Assembly (NCBI GenBank): GCA_021787495.1
Contig: JAJYLX010000006.1
Span: 1-44,965, forward strand
Length of the DNA: 44,965 bases
Direction: 5' to 3'
Source: Microcaldota archaeon
GTDB lineage: Archaea > Micrarchaeota > Micrarchaeia > Micrarchaeales > Micrarchaeaceae
The notes under the pieces were generated by a model. It had not been told where the DNA came from and did no database searches. It worked only from the letters and a program-made list of their open reading frames with translations. Both the position numbers and the translations under genes were made by a program. Of this stretch, positions 1 through 6,321 are shown in pieces. Numbering within the stretch: the stretch's first letter is position 1; each line of letters starts with the position of its first letter.

Positions 1-120
1 AGGAAGAGGTCTGCATATCCCCTCTAGTGGTATGGCAGGAGTACTACCTTTCCCCAAAGGCTGCCGTTACGGCATCGACTGGACAGCCTCCGCACCCCCA
101 TAGTGAGGGTTTATAAGGAG
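1..120 (-). other. possible structured RNA cut by the window edge
   Basis: On the minus strand a TATA-like TTATAAAC (about 109-116) precedes a GC-rich stretch with nested pairing: AGGCTG pairs with CAGCCT, and inside it TGCCG and CGGCA close a TAA loop. No convincing reading frame fits. The 5' end distantly recalls an RNase P RNA start (GGGGAAAG after a P2/P3-like hairpin), but the invariant GGAAAGUC is not intact, so I do not name it. The RNA, if real, continues off the left edge. Confidence 0.25.
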
Positions 121-327
121 ATACTGAGATGAAGGGCAGGAAATCAGATTGAATGACGAGACGGAGAGGTGCGAATGGTTCAATCTCTCAGGGCTCCCAG
201 AAAGGACGCTTGACTCTAAGGAGGACATCACGAAGTGGAGAGAGCTCGCAAAATCTGCATCTGCCATATCACGCGAGTAATGCGAAAGTCAGCCAAACGG
301 CAATGAGGATAGATAACCGGTGCTATC
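121..327. other. intergenic stretch, nothing recognised
   Basis: About 200 bases between the possible RNA and the methyltransferase gene. Short reading frames cross it on both strands, but none shows a recognisable domain. I see no clear TATA box at the right distance for the methyltransferase start at 328. Confidence 0.4.
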
Positions 328-1128
328 ATGGGCCAATCAAGGACGATAAGCAGGAGGTTCTTTGCTCTGCGTAAGCCTTCTCCGGCTGCCAAAATAAGGG
401 ATTACAAAGCCGAGGAGTACAGGTTCGTAAGGATGGTCGACAGGAAATTCCTTGATGGGAGGGCTGCCAAGGTACTGGACCTCGGCTGTGGGGAAGGTGC
501 ATTGGATGCCATGCTCTCCAAGCACTACTCCGTTACCGGAGTGGATAGGGACCCGAAGGCCATAAGGCGTGCCAGAAAAACGGCCAAGAGGGCGAGGTTT
601 ATCAATGCAGATATGCTCAGTCTGAGCATGCCGGAAAGGTTCGACATGATAGTGTCGGCGGATGCGATTGACCACGGGCCGAAGCTGAGGAGAGCATTTG
701 AATCCGTGCTTAGGATTGCAAGGAGCCATCTCTCCGAGGGGGGAACGCTGGTATTCGACATCGGTTTCGTGAAGGAGCTCTGGAAGAATGATGCCGTCAA
801 AACATACACAGTATCCGACGGCGCGACAAGGTACATAAGGGTGTTCGGGCGCAGCGCGGAAGGTAATTCAGGCAGATACTATGACGTGTTCATCAAGTCT
901 GGCGCCCAAAGCGCGAGTGCAGAGTCGTACAGCGGCACGTCAGATTGCCTTCTCAGTCTCGATGGAATAACCAGCATCCTCAAAAAGTTGGGTTTCACGG
1001 TCACAGTCTATGATGGCTGGAGCAATCGCGTGTTCAAAAGTGTGGGTAATGACAGTCCCGTCTTCGTTGCGGTTAAGGCTGCTAGAGATGGTCGGAATGG
1101 CAATCGGATTGGACTTATGATATTTTGA
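328..1128 (+). CDS. class I SAM-dependent methyltransferase
   Basis: Predicted cytosolic S-adenosylmethionine-dependent methyltransferase of 266 residues. The Rossmann-fold motif I is clear (VLDLGCGEG, residues 49-57), followed by the acidic end of strand 2 (VTGVDRD, 69-75) and a motif near residues 107-113 (DMIVSAD). The basic N-terminus (MGQSRTISRRFF) and the C-terminal beta-rich half (about 150-250) are not diagnostic of a substrate. Family members methylate small molecules, sugars or proteins, and the sequence does not tell which. ATG at 328 is the first in-frame start before motif I. It lies 31 bases upstream of a phosphatase-like gene on the same strand, so they may be co-transcribed. 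The fold is secure; the substrate is unknown. Confidence 0.8.
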   Translation: MGQSRTISRRFFALRKPSPAAKIRDYKAEEYRFVRMVDRKFLDGRAAKVLDLGCGEGALDAMLSKHYSVTGVDRDPKAIRRARKTAKRARFINADMLSLSMPERFDMIVSADAIDHGPKLRRAFESVLRIARSHLSEGGTLVFDIGFVKELWKNDAVKTYTVSDGATRYIRVFGRSAEGNSGRYYDVFIKSGAQSASAESYSGTSDCLLSLDGITSILKKLGFTVTVYDGWSNRVFKSVGNDSPVFVAVKAARDGRNGNRIGLMIF

Positions 1129-1159
1129 GAATTTCCATGATATTGTTGGAATTGATTGC

Positions 1160-1612
1160 ATGGAGGTATTATTCGTCTGCAAAGGCAACGTTGGCAGGAG
1201 CCAGATGGCTGAGGCCATCTTCAACAGCCTGGCAGATGGCAAAGCAACAGCTTCAAGTGCGGGAGTGAAGGTTGGGGACTATGAAGGCAAAACGATTGCT
1301 GATATAGGCCCTGTTGTTGTCGAATGTATGCGGGACATAAATATAGACATCTCGCGTAACACCCCAAAAGCACTCACAAAGGAGATGTTCGATCATGCTG
1401 ACATTGTTGTGTCAATGGTTGAAAACAGAGACCTGCTGCCTGAATATGTGCGGAGCTCAGGTAAGGTGCTTTTCTGGGACATCGAGAACCCTAAGCTGAT
1501 GGGTCATGAGAGCACCGCTAAGGTGAGGGATGCAATATATAGATATGTTTCTGCGCTGGTCGAACAGATAAGGTCTAGGAGCATTAAAAAGGCCAGGCAT
1601 TCATACAAATGA
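1160..1612 (+). CDS. low-molecular-weight phosphotyrosine phosphatase / arsenate reductase-like protein
   Basis: A 150-residue protein of the LMW-PTP fold, which includes tyrosine phosphatases and thioredoxin-coupled arsenate reductases. The P-loop CX5R(S/T) is CKGNVGRS at residues 7-14, right after the first strand (MEVLFV), as in the family; QMAEA after it recalls ArsC. The second catalytic element, an Asp directly before Pro (DP loop), reads ENP at 109-111, so the usual general acid is Asn110. That may lower or change phosphatase activity. Length is normal (140-155). ATG at 1160 is preceded by an AT-rich stretch (about 1117-1127) that could be a TATA box. Family assignment is strong; function as PTPase, arsenate reductase or inactive binding protein is open. 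Confidence 0.8.
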   Translation: MEVLFVCKGNVGRSQMAEAIFNSLADGKATASSAGVKVGDYEGKTIADIGPVVVECMRDINIDISRNTPKALTKEMFDHADIVVSMVENRDLLPEYVRSSGKVLFWDIENPKLMGHESTAKVRDAIYRYVSALVEQIRSRSIKKARHSYK

Positions 1613-1854
1613 AAGATAGTGGTACAAAAGGACAATTGTGCATATTTCCATTTATCCGGAACAAGTTGGCGTTCTTCAAAAAGGATAGGTTCCGCATTTT
1701 TGGAAAAACAGGCCTTTTGGTGAAGAGGTCCGTATTGAGCTGCAAATTGGCCTGGAAAAACTGCCTTTCCCTCGAGAGTGCATTTTTGGCTCAGAATTAT
1801 GAAATGTACAATGCCATTTATCACATTAATGAAACTCAAAAGAGAAGTGCCTAA
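1609..1854 (+). CDS. doubtful small ORF of 81 codons
   Basis: An 81-codon frame whose ATG overlaps the phosphatase stop as ATGA, an arrangement often seen in translationally coupled archaeal genes. The product is basic and aromatic-rich with no recognised domain, no clean membrane helix and no Gly/Asp pattern of a catalytic fold. The local DNA is AT-rich with repeated GGAAAAAC-like strings, which may by themselves keep a frame open. It could equally be decayed DNA. Low confidence that it is expressed. Confidence 0.2.
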   Translation: MKDSGTKGQLCIFPFIRNKLAFFKKDRFRIFGKTGLLVKRSVLSCKLAWKNCLSLESAFLAQNYEMYNAIYHINETQKRSA

Positions 1855-2021
1855 AACACGTCGGAAAAGGCTCCTCGACGACAAAATTTGCGCGCATTTG
1901 CCCATTAGAGGCGTCTGATTAATACCATGATTAAATTAGCGTAAAGCAAGAATAACCTCAAAAGGCGCAAAAGAAAAGAAAATTGGTATATACTAAAATA
2001 GAGTTAGAAAAACCAATAATG
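1613..2021. other. AT-rich intergenic zone between convergent genes
   Basis: Apart from the doubtful 81-codon ORF and the repeat copy at 1993-2018, I see no gene here. The sequence is clearly more AT-rich than the housekeeping part of the window. Confidence 0.5.
1993..2018. repeat. 26-bp promoter-proximal repeat, copy R1 (orphan)
   Basis: Begins CTAAAATAGAGTTAG on the plus strand and differs from copies at 2466-2491 and 2940-2965 at about three positions each. On the minus strand its core is TTGG-TTTTT-CTAA, an imperfect palindrome. Unlike the other copies it follows the end of a gene and has no TATA-like box on its minus-strand upstream side. It may be left from a lost gene. Confidence 0.7.
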
Positions 2022-2453
2022 TCATTTCCTTCTTCTATCCGGCAAGGCCCATTCGAAGTCATCTATTATAATAGCGCAATATGTGGAGGCGCCAATTCCA
2101 TTCTTAGTGCCTACGCTCCCTATTATCCTTACCTTCCGGTTGCTCCTCTCTAGAATCTCCCTTGTTCCGTCTGGACTCATCCATGAAAAGAACTTATTAG
2201 AGGCTTTACCGGAGAGCATGCAGTCCATTGCGTGGACGTCGTTCTCGCCCGGCTGGTAAATATACATTTCGTCAATGTTGGCACCGCCGGTCCAGCCTTT
2301 CTCGGAGGATCTATGCCGTATGTAGCCTACCATATCCACACTGCGATCCTGCATGCGATAGAGGCCAATGTCGGCCAGTTCCTTTTCCAGCGCCTTTATC
2401 GACGTTATTGGAGGTTTATTTTCAATGTTAACTTTTTCATTGTTTTTTTCCAT
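2022..2453 (-). CDS. hypothetical protein, 143 aa
   Basis: Orphan protein with no recognised family. The N-terminus is charged (MEKNNEKVN), a short helical stretch follows (ALEKELADIG, residues 21-30), and the rest alternates short hydrophobic strands, ending in a basic RRRK tail. No signal peptide or membrane helix. ATG at 2453 is preceded by TATA-like GCATAAATAATACA (2493-2506), with repeat R2 between box and start. It heads in the same direction as the four small genes to its right and is the last of that set. Confidence 0.6.
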   Translation of the reverse strand: MEKNNEKVNIENKPPITSIKALEKELADIGLYRMQDRSVDMVGYIRHRSSEKGWTGGANIDEMYIYQPGENDVHAMDCMLSGKASNKFFSWMSPDGTREILERSNRKVRIIGSVGTKNGIGASTYCAIIIDDFEWALPDRRRK

Positions 2454-2465
2454 TTTATCATTTTG

Positions 2466-2491
2466 CTAAAACAGAATTGGAAAAACCAATA
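2466..2491. repeat. 26-bp promoter-proximal repeat, copy R2
   Basis: Lies between the TATA-like box (2493-2506) and the ATG at 2453, where the transcription start should fall. The minus-strand core TTGG-TTTTT-CCAA is a perfect palindrome with a 5-base spacer. Position and symmetry suit an operator; a short RNA hairpin is also possible. Confidence 0.7.
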
Positions 2492-2492
2492 T

Positions 2493-2506
2493 TGTATTAT
2501 TTATGC
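2493..2506 (-). promoter_or_regulatory. TATA-like box for the gene at 2022-2453
   Basis: Minus-strand GCATAAATAATACA, centred about 46 bases upstream of the ATG, with repeat R2 immediately downstream. Confidence 0.5.
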
Positions 2507-2926
2507 TCTTCTTAATGGAGTGCGCGGCATTGGTCTCTTTGACCTGGTGGCTTTCTCTACATTTAGAACCTCTATGTAACCAAGATGGAGATGATCGTCT
2601 GGCACCTGCACCTTCCCGGTAACCGTGATCCTCTCTCCAGCTGAAAACTTTTCGTTGCTTATCTTAGCCTCGTTCCATGGAGTAATCTCGCAGTTGAGGA
2701 AGTCCACTTTGTCCCAGTCTATGATGTCATCCCATAAGACTTTGGTGTTCGAAAGCTGAAAACCACCGCGGCCGCGCAGCTCGTCGCCCAGGTCGATACT
2801 GTATGGAAGGTAACCTGTCACCTTTACGGTTACGGTTTTATTCATGTAAGGGACCAGCCTTCGGCTGCCGTCGCATATCTCTTTCACAGAGAACTGCATC
2901 ACTTCCTTTTCTGCTTCTTTCCTCAT
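2501..2926 (-). CDS. hypothetical protein with possible OB-fold, 141 aa
   Basis: No named family recognised. Two strand pairs, TVTVKVTGYLPYS (about 31-43) and ERITVTGKVQVPD (about 98-110), followed by GYIEVLNVEKA, have the look of an OB-fold of the tRNA_anti or single-stranded nucleic-acid-binding kind. That is pattern inference only. The C-terminus is Arg/Pro-rich (SKRPMPRTPLRRA), which would suit nucleic-acid binding. ATG at 2926 follows TATA-like GCGTATAAAAAGT (2964-2976), with repeat R3 between. The gene's end overlaps the promoter region of the next gene in the set. Confidence 0.6.
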   Translation of the reverse strand: MRKEAEKEVMQFSVKEICDGSRRLVPYMNKTVTVKVTGYLPYSIDLGDELRGRGGFQLSNTKVLWDDIIDWDKVDFLNCEITPWNEAKISNEKFSAGERITVTGKVQVPDDHLHLGYIEVLNVEKATRSKRPMPRTPLRRA

Positions 2927-2939
2927 TTGATTACCTTAC

Positions 2940-2965
2940 TAAGATAGAGTTAGAAAAACTAAGAC
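2940..2965. repeat. 26-bp promoter-proximal repeat, copy R3
   Basis: Reads CTAAGATAGAGTTAG at its plus-strand start. The minus-strand core TTAG-TTTTT-CTAA is again a perfect palindrome although both arms differ from copy R2, so the symmetry has been kept. It sits just downstream of the TATA-like box at 2964-2976. Confidence 0.7.
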
Positions 2966-2976
2966 TTTTTATACGC
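2964..2976 (-). promoter_or_regulatory. TATA-like box for the gene at 2501-2926
   Basis: Minus-strand GCGTATAAAAAGT, about 44 bases upstream of the ATG, placing the probable transcription start inside repeat R3. Confidence 0.55.
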
Positions 2977-2977
2977 A

Positions 2978-3328
2978 TTATCTTCCCGGTAACCTAAGCC
3001 AGACGTCGCCATCCAAATAGTATAATGGATCTATTGCGCTATCGACGGGATCCGGAGAGGGTTTCGCCGTCGGCTTAAAGATGATTCCTGTGACATTTCC
3101 GTTTTCAGTGTTGATTGTTATATCGTCCAGCATCCCTATCTTAGCACCTTTCCTGTCAGATATAACCGCACCGATGTACTCTGTTGACCAAAGCTTCAGT
3201 CTGTCGATTGCCTCAAGCGAGATCCTCTCGATTCCTCTCAGGAGCCCTCCTCTGCTTGCAGGTGTAATGTAATATTTGTCGAACTCATTGCGGTCGATTC
3301 CATGGAACAAGGATTTTGTGGTTCCCAT
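2978..3328 (-). CDS. PRC-barrel-like domain protein, 116 aa
   Basis: The middle of the protein (about residues 48-86) has the typical small beta-barrel pattern: YIGAVISDRKGAKIGMLDDI, then a turn, then NVTGIIF. That resembles the PRC-barrel fold used by RimM and many small archaeal proteins, often as RNA or membrane-complex adaptors. The 45-residue N-terminus (containing HGIDRNEFDKYY) is unfamiliar. ATG at 3328 has GGTGAAG just upstream as a plausible ribosome-binding site, and a TATA-like ATATTTATATC at 3356-3366. It stands among orphan genes, so its partner is unknown. Confidence 0.65.
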   Translation of the reverse strand: MGTTKSLFHGIDRNEFDKYYITPASRGGLLRGIERISLEAIDRLKLWSTEYIGAVISDRKGAKIGMLDDITINTENGNVTGIIFKPTAKPSPDPVDSAIDPLYYLDGDVWLRLPGR

Positions 3329-3355
3329 AACTTCACCAATCAGTTATCTTACCTA

Positions 3356-3366
3356 GATATAAATAT
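3356..3366 (-). promoter_or_regulatory. TATA-like box for the PRC-barrel gene
   Basis: Minus-strand ATATTTATATC about 33 bases before the ATG at 3328. Confidence 0.55.
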
Positions 3367-3370
3367 GCTT

Positions 3371-3700
3371 TTACTGCCTTTCTAGTTTCTTTTTGCATGC
3401 AGACTCAACCACAGATGAGGCATATCTCAGCATGGAGCTCTTAGAACCCTTGCTGCTGCAGGAAGCATCCACCATCATGAATCCTTTCGGATTGTACCAT
3501 ACAGTAAACTGCACGTAGCTTTTGTCATCCTCGCTCCAATTGAACATGACCGGGAAGCTGCCGTATCTTACCTCATCGACATACTTGTTGTGAAGCCTGG
3601 CATATTCATCGAGGTTTTCACTGACTTCGCTTTTGAGGAGGTTGAATTCACCTTCCGTCATGGCAACCCCGATCGGCTTATCCATGTCTTTCATAACCAT
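3371..3700 (-). CDS. hypothetical protein, 109 aa
   Basis: Unrecognised small soluble protein. An N-terminal helical half (EFNLLKSEVSENLDEYARLH, about 18-37) is followed by strands (VQFTVWYNPKGFMMVDA) and a second helix ending in KKKLERQ. ATG at 3700 lies 19 bases from the end of the gene at 3720, so the two are probably one operon. No signal peptide or membrane segment. Confidence 0.6.
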   Translation of the reverse strand: MVMKDMDKPIGVAMTEGEFNLLKSEVSENLDEYARLHNKYVDEVRYGSFPVMFNWSEDDKSYVQFTVWYNPKGFMMVDASCSSKGSKSSMLRYASSVVESACKKKLERQ

Positions 3701-3719
3701 TTTATCACTGAATACCGTA

Positions 3720-4217
3720 TCAGCAGCTCTCGAACTTTCTGACCTCGATCGCCACGGCGCCCCGCCAGATCGGTGAGACCTTCCCCCAGACCTTCACCCT
3801 CGCCGCCTGCTGGAGCGGCGGTGCACCGGCCTCGTTTGCGCGCTTCCCGCTCAGCCTGCATTGCACGCCGTTGTTTATCATCCCGTATACATTGGTCTGT
3901 GATTCCTCCGGCTTGTCAACGAGGTAGAATACCCTGCCGAGCGCATTGACCGCGTATCCCTCACTGATTACGTACCTGCCCACAAGCGCATCGGAATCTC
4001 TCTGGGCGCCCTCGTGCAGCTCTTTTGGAGACATCACCCAGTAAAAGGCAGGCTCGTCGCTTGTCGCTGCCGTCTTCTTCCTTGCGATTGCGTCGAATGC
4101 ATCCATGGCTTCCTGTGCCATCGCCGCGCTTCTTGCGATCCTGGAATCATAGCGCCCGAGCATCGACAACTGTTTGTCGTCCCGGAATTTTTGTCCTTGC
4201 ACACGCTTTTCCATCAT
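3720..4217 (-). CDS. hypothetical protein, about 165 aa
   Basis: No family recognised. Residues 1-60 are helical and Ala-rich, the middle alternates strands, and the C-terminus (VKVWGKVSPIWRGAVAIEVR) resembles the closing strands of an OB-fold, like the end of the gene at 2501-2926. I chose ATG 4217 because GGTGAT lies just before it; an upstream in-frame GTG at 4235 is also possible. A TATA-like AGTATTATATCTG is at about 4262-4274. It is probably the first gene of an operon with the 109-residue protein. Confidence 0.6.
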   Translation of the reverse strand: MMEKRVQGQKFRDDKQLSMLGRYDSRIARSAAMAQEAMDAFDAIARKKTAATSDEPAFYWVMSPKELHEGAQRDSDALVGRYVISEGYAVNALGRVFYLVDKPEESQTNVYGMINNGVQCRLSGKRANEAGAPPLQQAARVKVWGKVSPIWRGAVAIEVRKFESC

Positions 4218-4261
4218 TATCACCGCGATTCCCACCCTCTATCAGGATTAGCTGGGTCATA

Positions 4262-4274
4262 CAGATATAATACT
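4262..4274 (-). promoter_or_regulatory. TATA-like box for the operon starting near 4217
   Basis: Minus-strand AGTATTATATCTG, about 30 bases upstream of the GTG at 4235 and 50 upstream of the ATG at 4217. Confidence 0.5.
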
Positions 4275-4329
4275 TTTTTGGTTCACGCACAGTTTGTGCA
4301 TGCCGAATGGCCGCTGCCGCTCGGGGCGG

Positions 4330-4529
4330 TCACTCCCTTTTCATGTCCTTGAGCTTCTTGTGATTATCATTCCACACGTCGGACAGTTTTCTTATTATGC
4401 CCCTGGCGAACCATACCGTTCCGAGGATCGCAGCGGTCGCCTCGAACCCAAGCAGCGCGACAGAGCCCGCCGTGAGCGTGGCCTTCACGAAAGGTGAATA
4501 TCTCTTGGCGTCTCGCAGCAGTCCATTGT
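4330..4529 (-). pseudogene. displaced 3' fragment of the membrane-protein gene at 7369-7665 (200-bp direct repeat, left copy)
   Basis: This 200-bp stretch matches 7369-7568 with only three mismatches by eye (two near the stop codon, one near 4500). It encodes the last 65 or so residues of the small membrane protein, with the same DMKRE ending and TGA stop. There is no start, so it is a gene fragment. Homology ends exactly at the stop codon on one side and at 4529/7568 on the other. A PurM-like gene reads into it out of frame. Confidence 0.85.
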
Positions 4530-5243
4530 CGAGATTGAAACCTGATTCAAGATAAAATCAGAAAGCCCGTCGGTTAAATCCATCCCACCAGCGAATAAGC
4601 TACTACATCTGAGTATTGGCTTCAAGAACGAAATGGGATTTGTCTCGATTTCTCTTATCTCTTGGCGACTGCCTTTTGTAAGCAGGCGGATCTTGTCTTC
4701 CAGTATGTATCCTGCGAAACCGGCACCTATTTTGCCAGTAGTTACTATGAAATCGCCAGGTCTTCCCCCTCCTCTTAAGATGAGGTTTTCCTTGTTGGCG
4801 ACGCCCCATCCGAACCCGACAAAGCTAGTTTTTGTAGAAAAGTTTGTATCTCCCATCTCATATCTTACTGCCCCGTATAATATAAGTACGTCATTTATAC
4901 CCTTTACGAAGCTCTTCAGACCAGATGATGTAAATTTGTCGTCGAATGTGAAAACAGCCGAAAAACCTACTGGTTTCGTCCCTGTGCATATTATGTCAGA
5001 CATTGTATGTGCCGCGAGAAATCTGCTAGCCACTCTGTATTTGTTTATCCCGTAGCGATTTTCCTTTGGTAGATCACCCCTCAGATCATCCATGTTGTAA
5101 ACTAGGTAATCGAAATTCTTGGGAAACCTGCAAAAGAAGGCATCCTGATAGTTTCTTGGCTCTGCCGTGACGGCCTGCTTCCCTATTACAGAGATGGTTC
5201 TTCTTTCACCTAAATCTATGAGTTTTGTTGACATGGCAACCAT
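4485..5243 (-). pseudogene. truncated AIR synthase (PurM/ThiL-like) protein
   Basis: PurM-superfamily protein (AIR synthase, ThiL, SelD and relatives bind ATP and phosphorylate or amidate small substrates). Seen: an acidic YNMDDLRGD near residue 50, MSDIICTGTKP near 82-92 (compare the SDLAAMGA stretch of ThiL), GRPGDFIVTTGKIGAGFAGY near 160-180 (compare the GD.I.VTG.LG.A.AG element), and GGMDLTDGLSDF near 218 (compare the MDISDGL of ThiL). After that the family should continue for about 80-100 residues, but here the frame crosses into the 200-bp repeat at 4529 and ends in a 14-residue junk tail. The C-terminal half-domain is therefore missing. It starts in a GTG/ATG pair (5246/5243) that overlaps the stop of the DUF2797 gene, implying one operon. 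Confidence 0.75.
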
Positions 5244-6196
5244 CACAAAAGATTAAGTTGCTTGCTCTTTGTGGCGCCGTTGCTCAAGAGATTTCCTACC
5301 TTAGAAGAGAGGTTGACTGCAGATATGATTCCATTGTTATTCAAAACCAGAAAATCACCCTTGGGGCATACTAACCTGCCCTCGACCTTGAGTTCTTTTG
5401 ACTTTTCCGCTCTCTGGAAGCTTATTCTTGTTGCCCCGTCTGCCATAAGCAATGTCGCATAACGTGAATAAAAGTCGAATTCTTGAATGTCTTTGATGAA
5501 AAATTCGGAAAACTTACTGCTTTTCTTTTTTATCTCTGTGATTTTTTCGTCCAACATCGATGTAAAATCGCTTGTTTGGAATCCTAATCCCAGTGATTCC
5601 TCCTTTATCCTCTTGTTTCTCTTGTCTAGAACAGAGAAAGTGGTCTTTATGTATTCTTCGATCTGCTTGGCAAGACCCTGAGACGGCGTCCTGGCTATTA
5701 TTCTCGCGTAATTTGCGCCCTGCTCCAAAAGACGGGTCTCCGCTCTTTTCTCTGAGGTGGTCCCAACTTTTATGAAATCCTTGGTAAAAGCCGCCAGATA
5801 AACTAGATGGGGCGTCGTCTTGCAGTACTCTAGAGCTCCTGAATTGACACAGTCGCCAGTACAATAAGTACATTTGCTAAGGATGTCCTTGTCGATGCAT
5901 TCCCTACACTGATTTCCAAGTGTGACTCTTGTTGTCGTTTCACAAGGTATCAAATTGTCATCTGTATCAGGGTAACCTATGCAATACTTATCGTTTAGGA
6001 TCATAAAGGAGACATTGATTCCAGGTGCAAGTTCGGTCTTTATGACTTCTTTTGGTGCATTCTTGAAATCGGATAGGAGTATGAAGGCAGTAGGTTTGGT
6101 GGACCATTCATAGGACAGCCATTTGAGGTGTGCTATCTCAAAGTCGAACAAGTCATTCTTAAAGTCTGTCATAAGATCACATTGTGCTGCATCCAC
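5243..6196 (-). CDS. DUF2797 family protein
   Basis: A 317-residue protein that matches my recollection of DUF2797. It has a Cys cluster (C97, C100, C109, C112, C116) likely to bind zinc, followed by HLVYLAAF (130-137), KVG (143-145) and RLLEQGANYARIIART (155-170). The YLA..KVG..R...EQGA pattern resembles a GIY-YIG-like core, an inference. The C-terminal third (about 220-317) has charged helices and then strands. No biochemical role is established as far as I know. The start is GTG 6196 or ATG 6172. It is translationally coupled (TGATG) to the truncated PurM-like gene. The DNA is more AT-rich than the flanking host genes, suggesting transfer. Confidence 0.75.
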   Translation of the reverse strand: MDAAQCDLMTDFKNDLFDFEIAHLKWLSYEWSTKPTAFILLSDFKNAPKEVIKTELAPGINVSFMILNDKYCIGYPDTDDNLIPCETTTRVTLGNQCRECIDKDILSKCTYCTGDCVNSGALEYCKTTPHLVYLAAFTKDFIKVGTTSEKRAETRLLEQGANYARIIARTPSQGLAKQIEEYIKTTFSVLDKRNKRIKEESLGLGFQTSDFTSMLDEKITEIKKKSSKFSEFFIKDIQEFDFYSRYATLLMADGATRISFQRAEKSKELKVEGRLVCPKGDFLVLNNNGIISAVNLSSKVGNLLSNGATKSKQLNLL

Positions 6197-6269
6197 CTTT
6201 ATTTACATTACACCTTGATTGATATATAGGTCTTTCACCTCAACGACTTTGTCCAACAATTCCACTAAT

Positions 6270-6296
6270 CCCTAGGGGTTTATAGAACCCCCAGGG
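6270..6296 (+). terminator. strong hairpin just before the transposase gene
   Basis: CCCT-A-GGGGTT and AACCCC-C-AGGG pair around a TATAG loop, with one mismatch in 11 positions. It could stop incoming transcription or fold in the transposase leader. There is no T-run, so function is uncertain. Confidence 0.5.
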
Positions 6297-6321
6297 CATG
6301 TTTGTTTTGGCGACAAACATG
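6297..6321 (+). promoter_or_regulatory. perfect 9-bp inverted repeat over the transposase start
   Basis: CATGTTTGT and ACAAACATG flank TTTGGCG. Both possible start codons (6298 and 6319) lie within the arms, so in RNA the stem would hide the start. As DNA it could be a repressor site. Confidence 0.55.
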
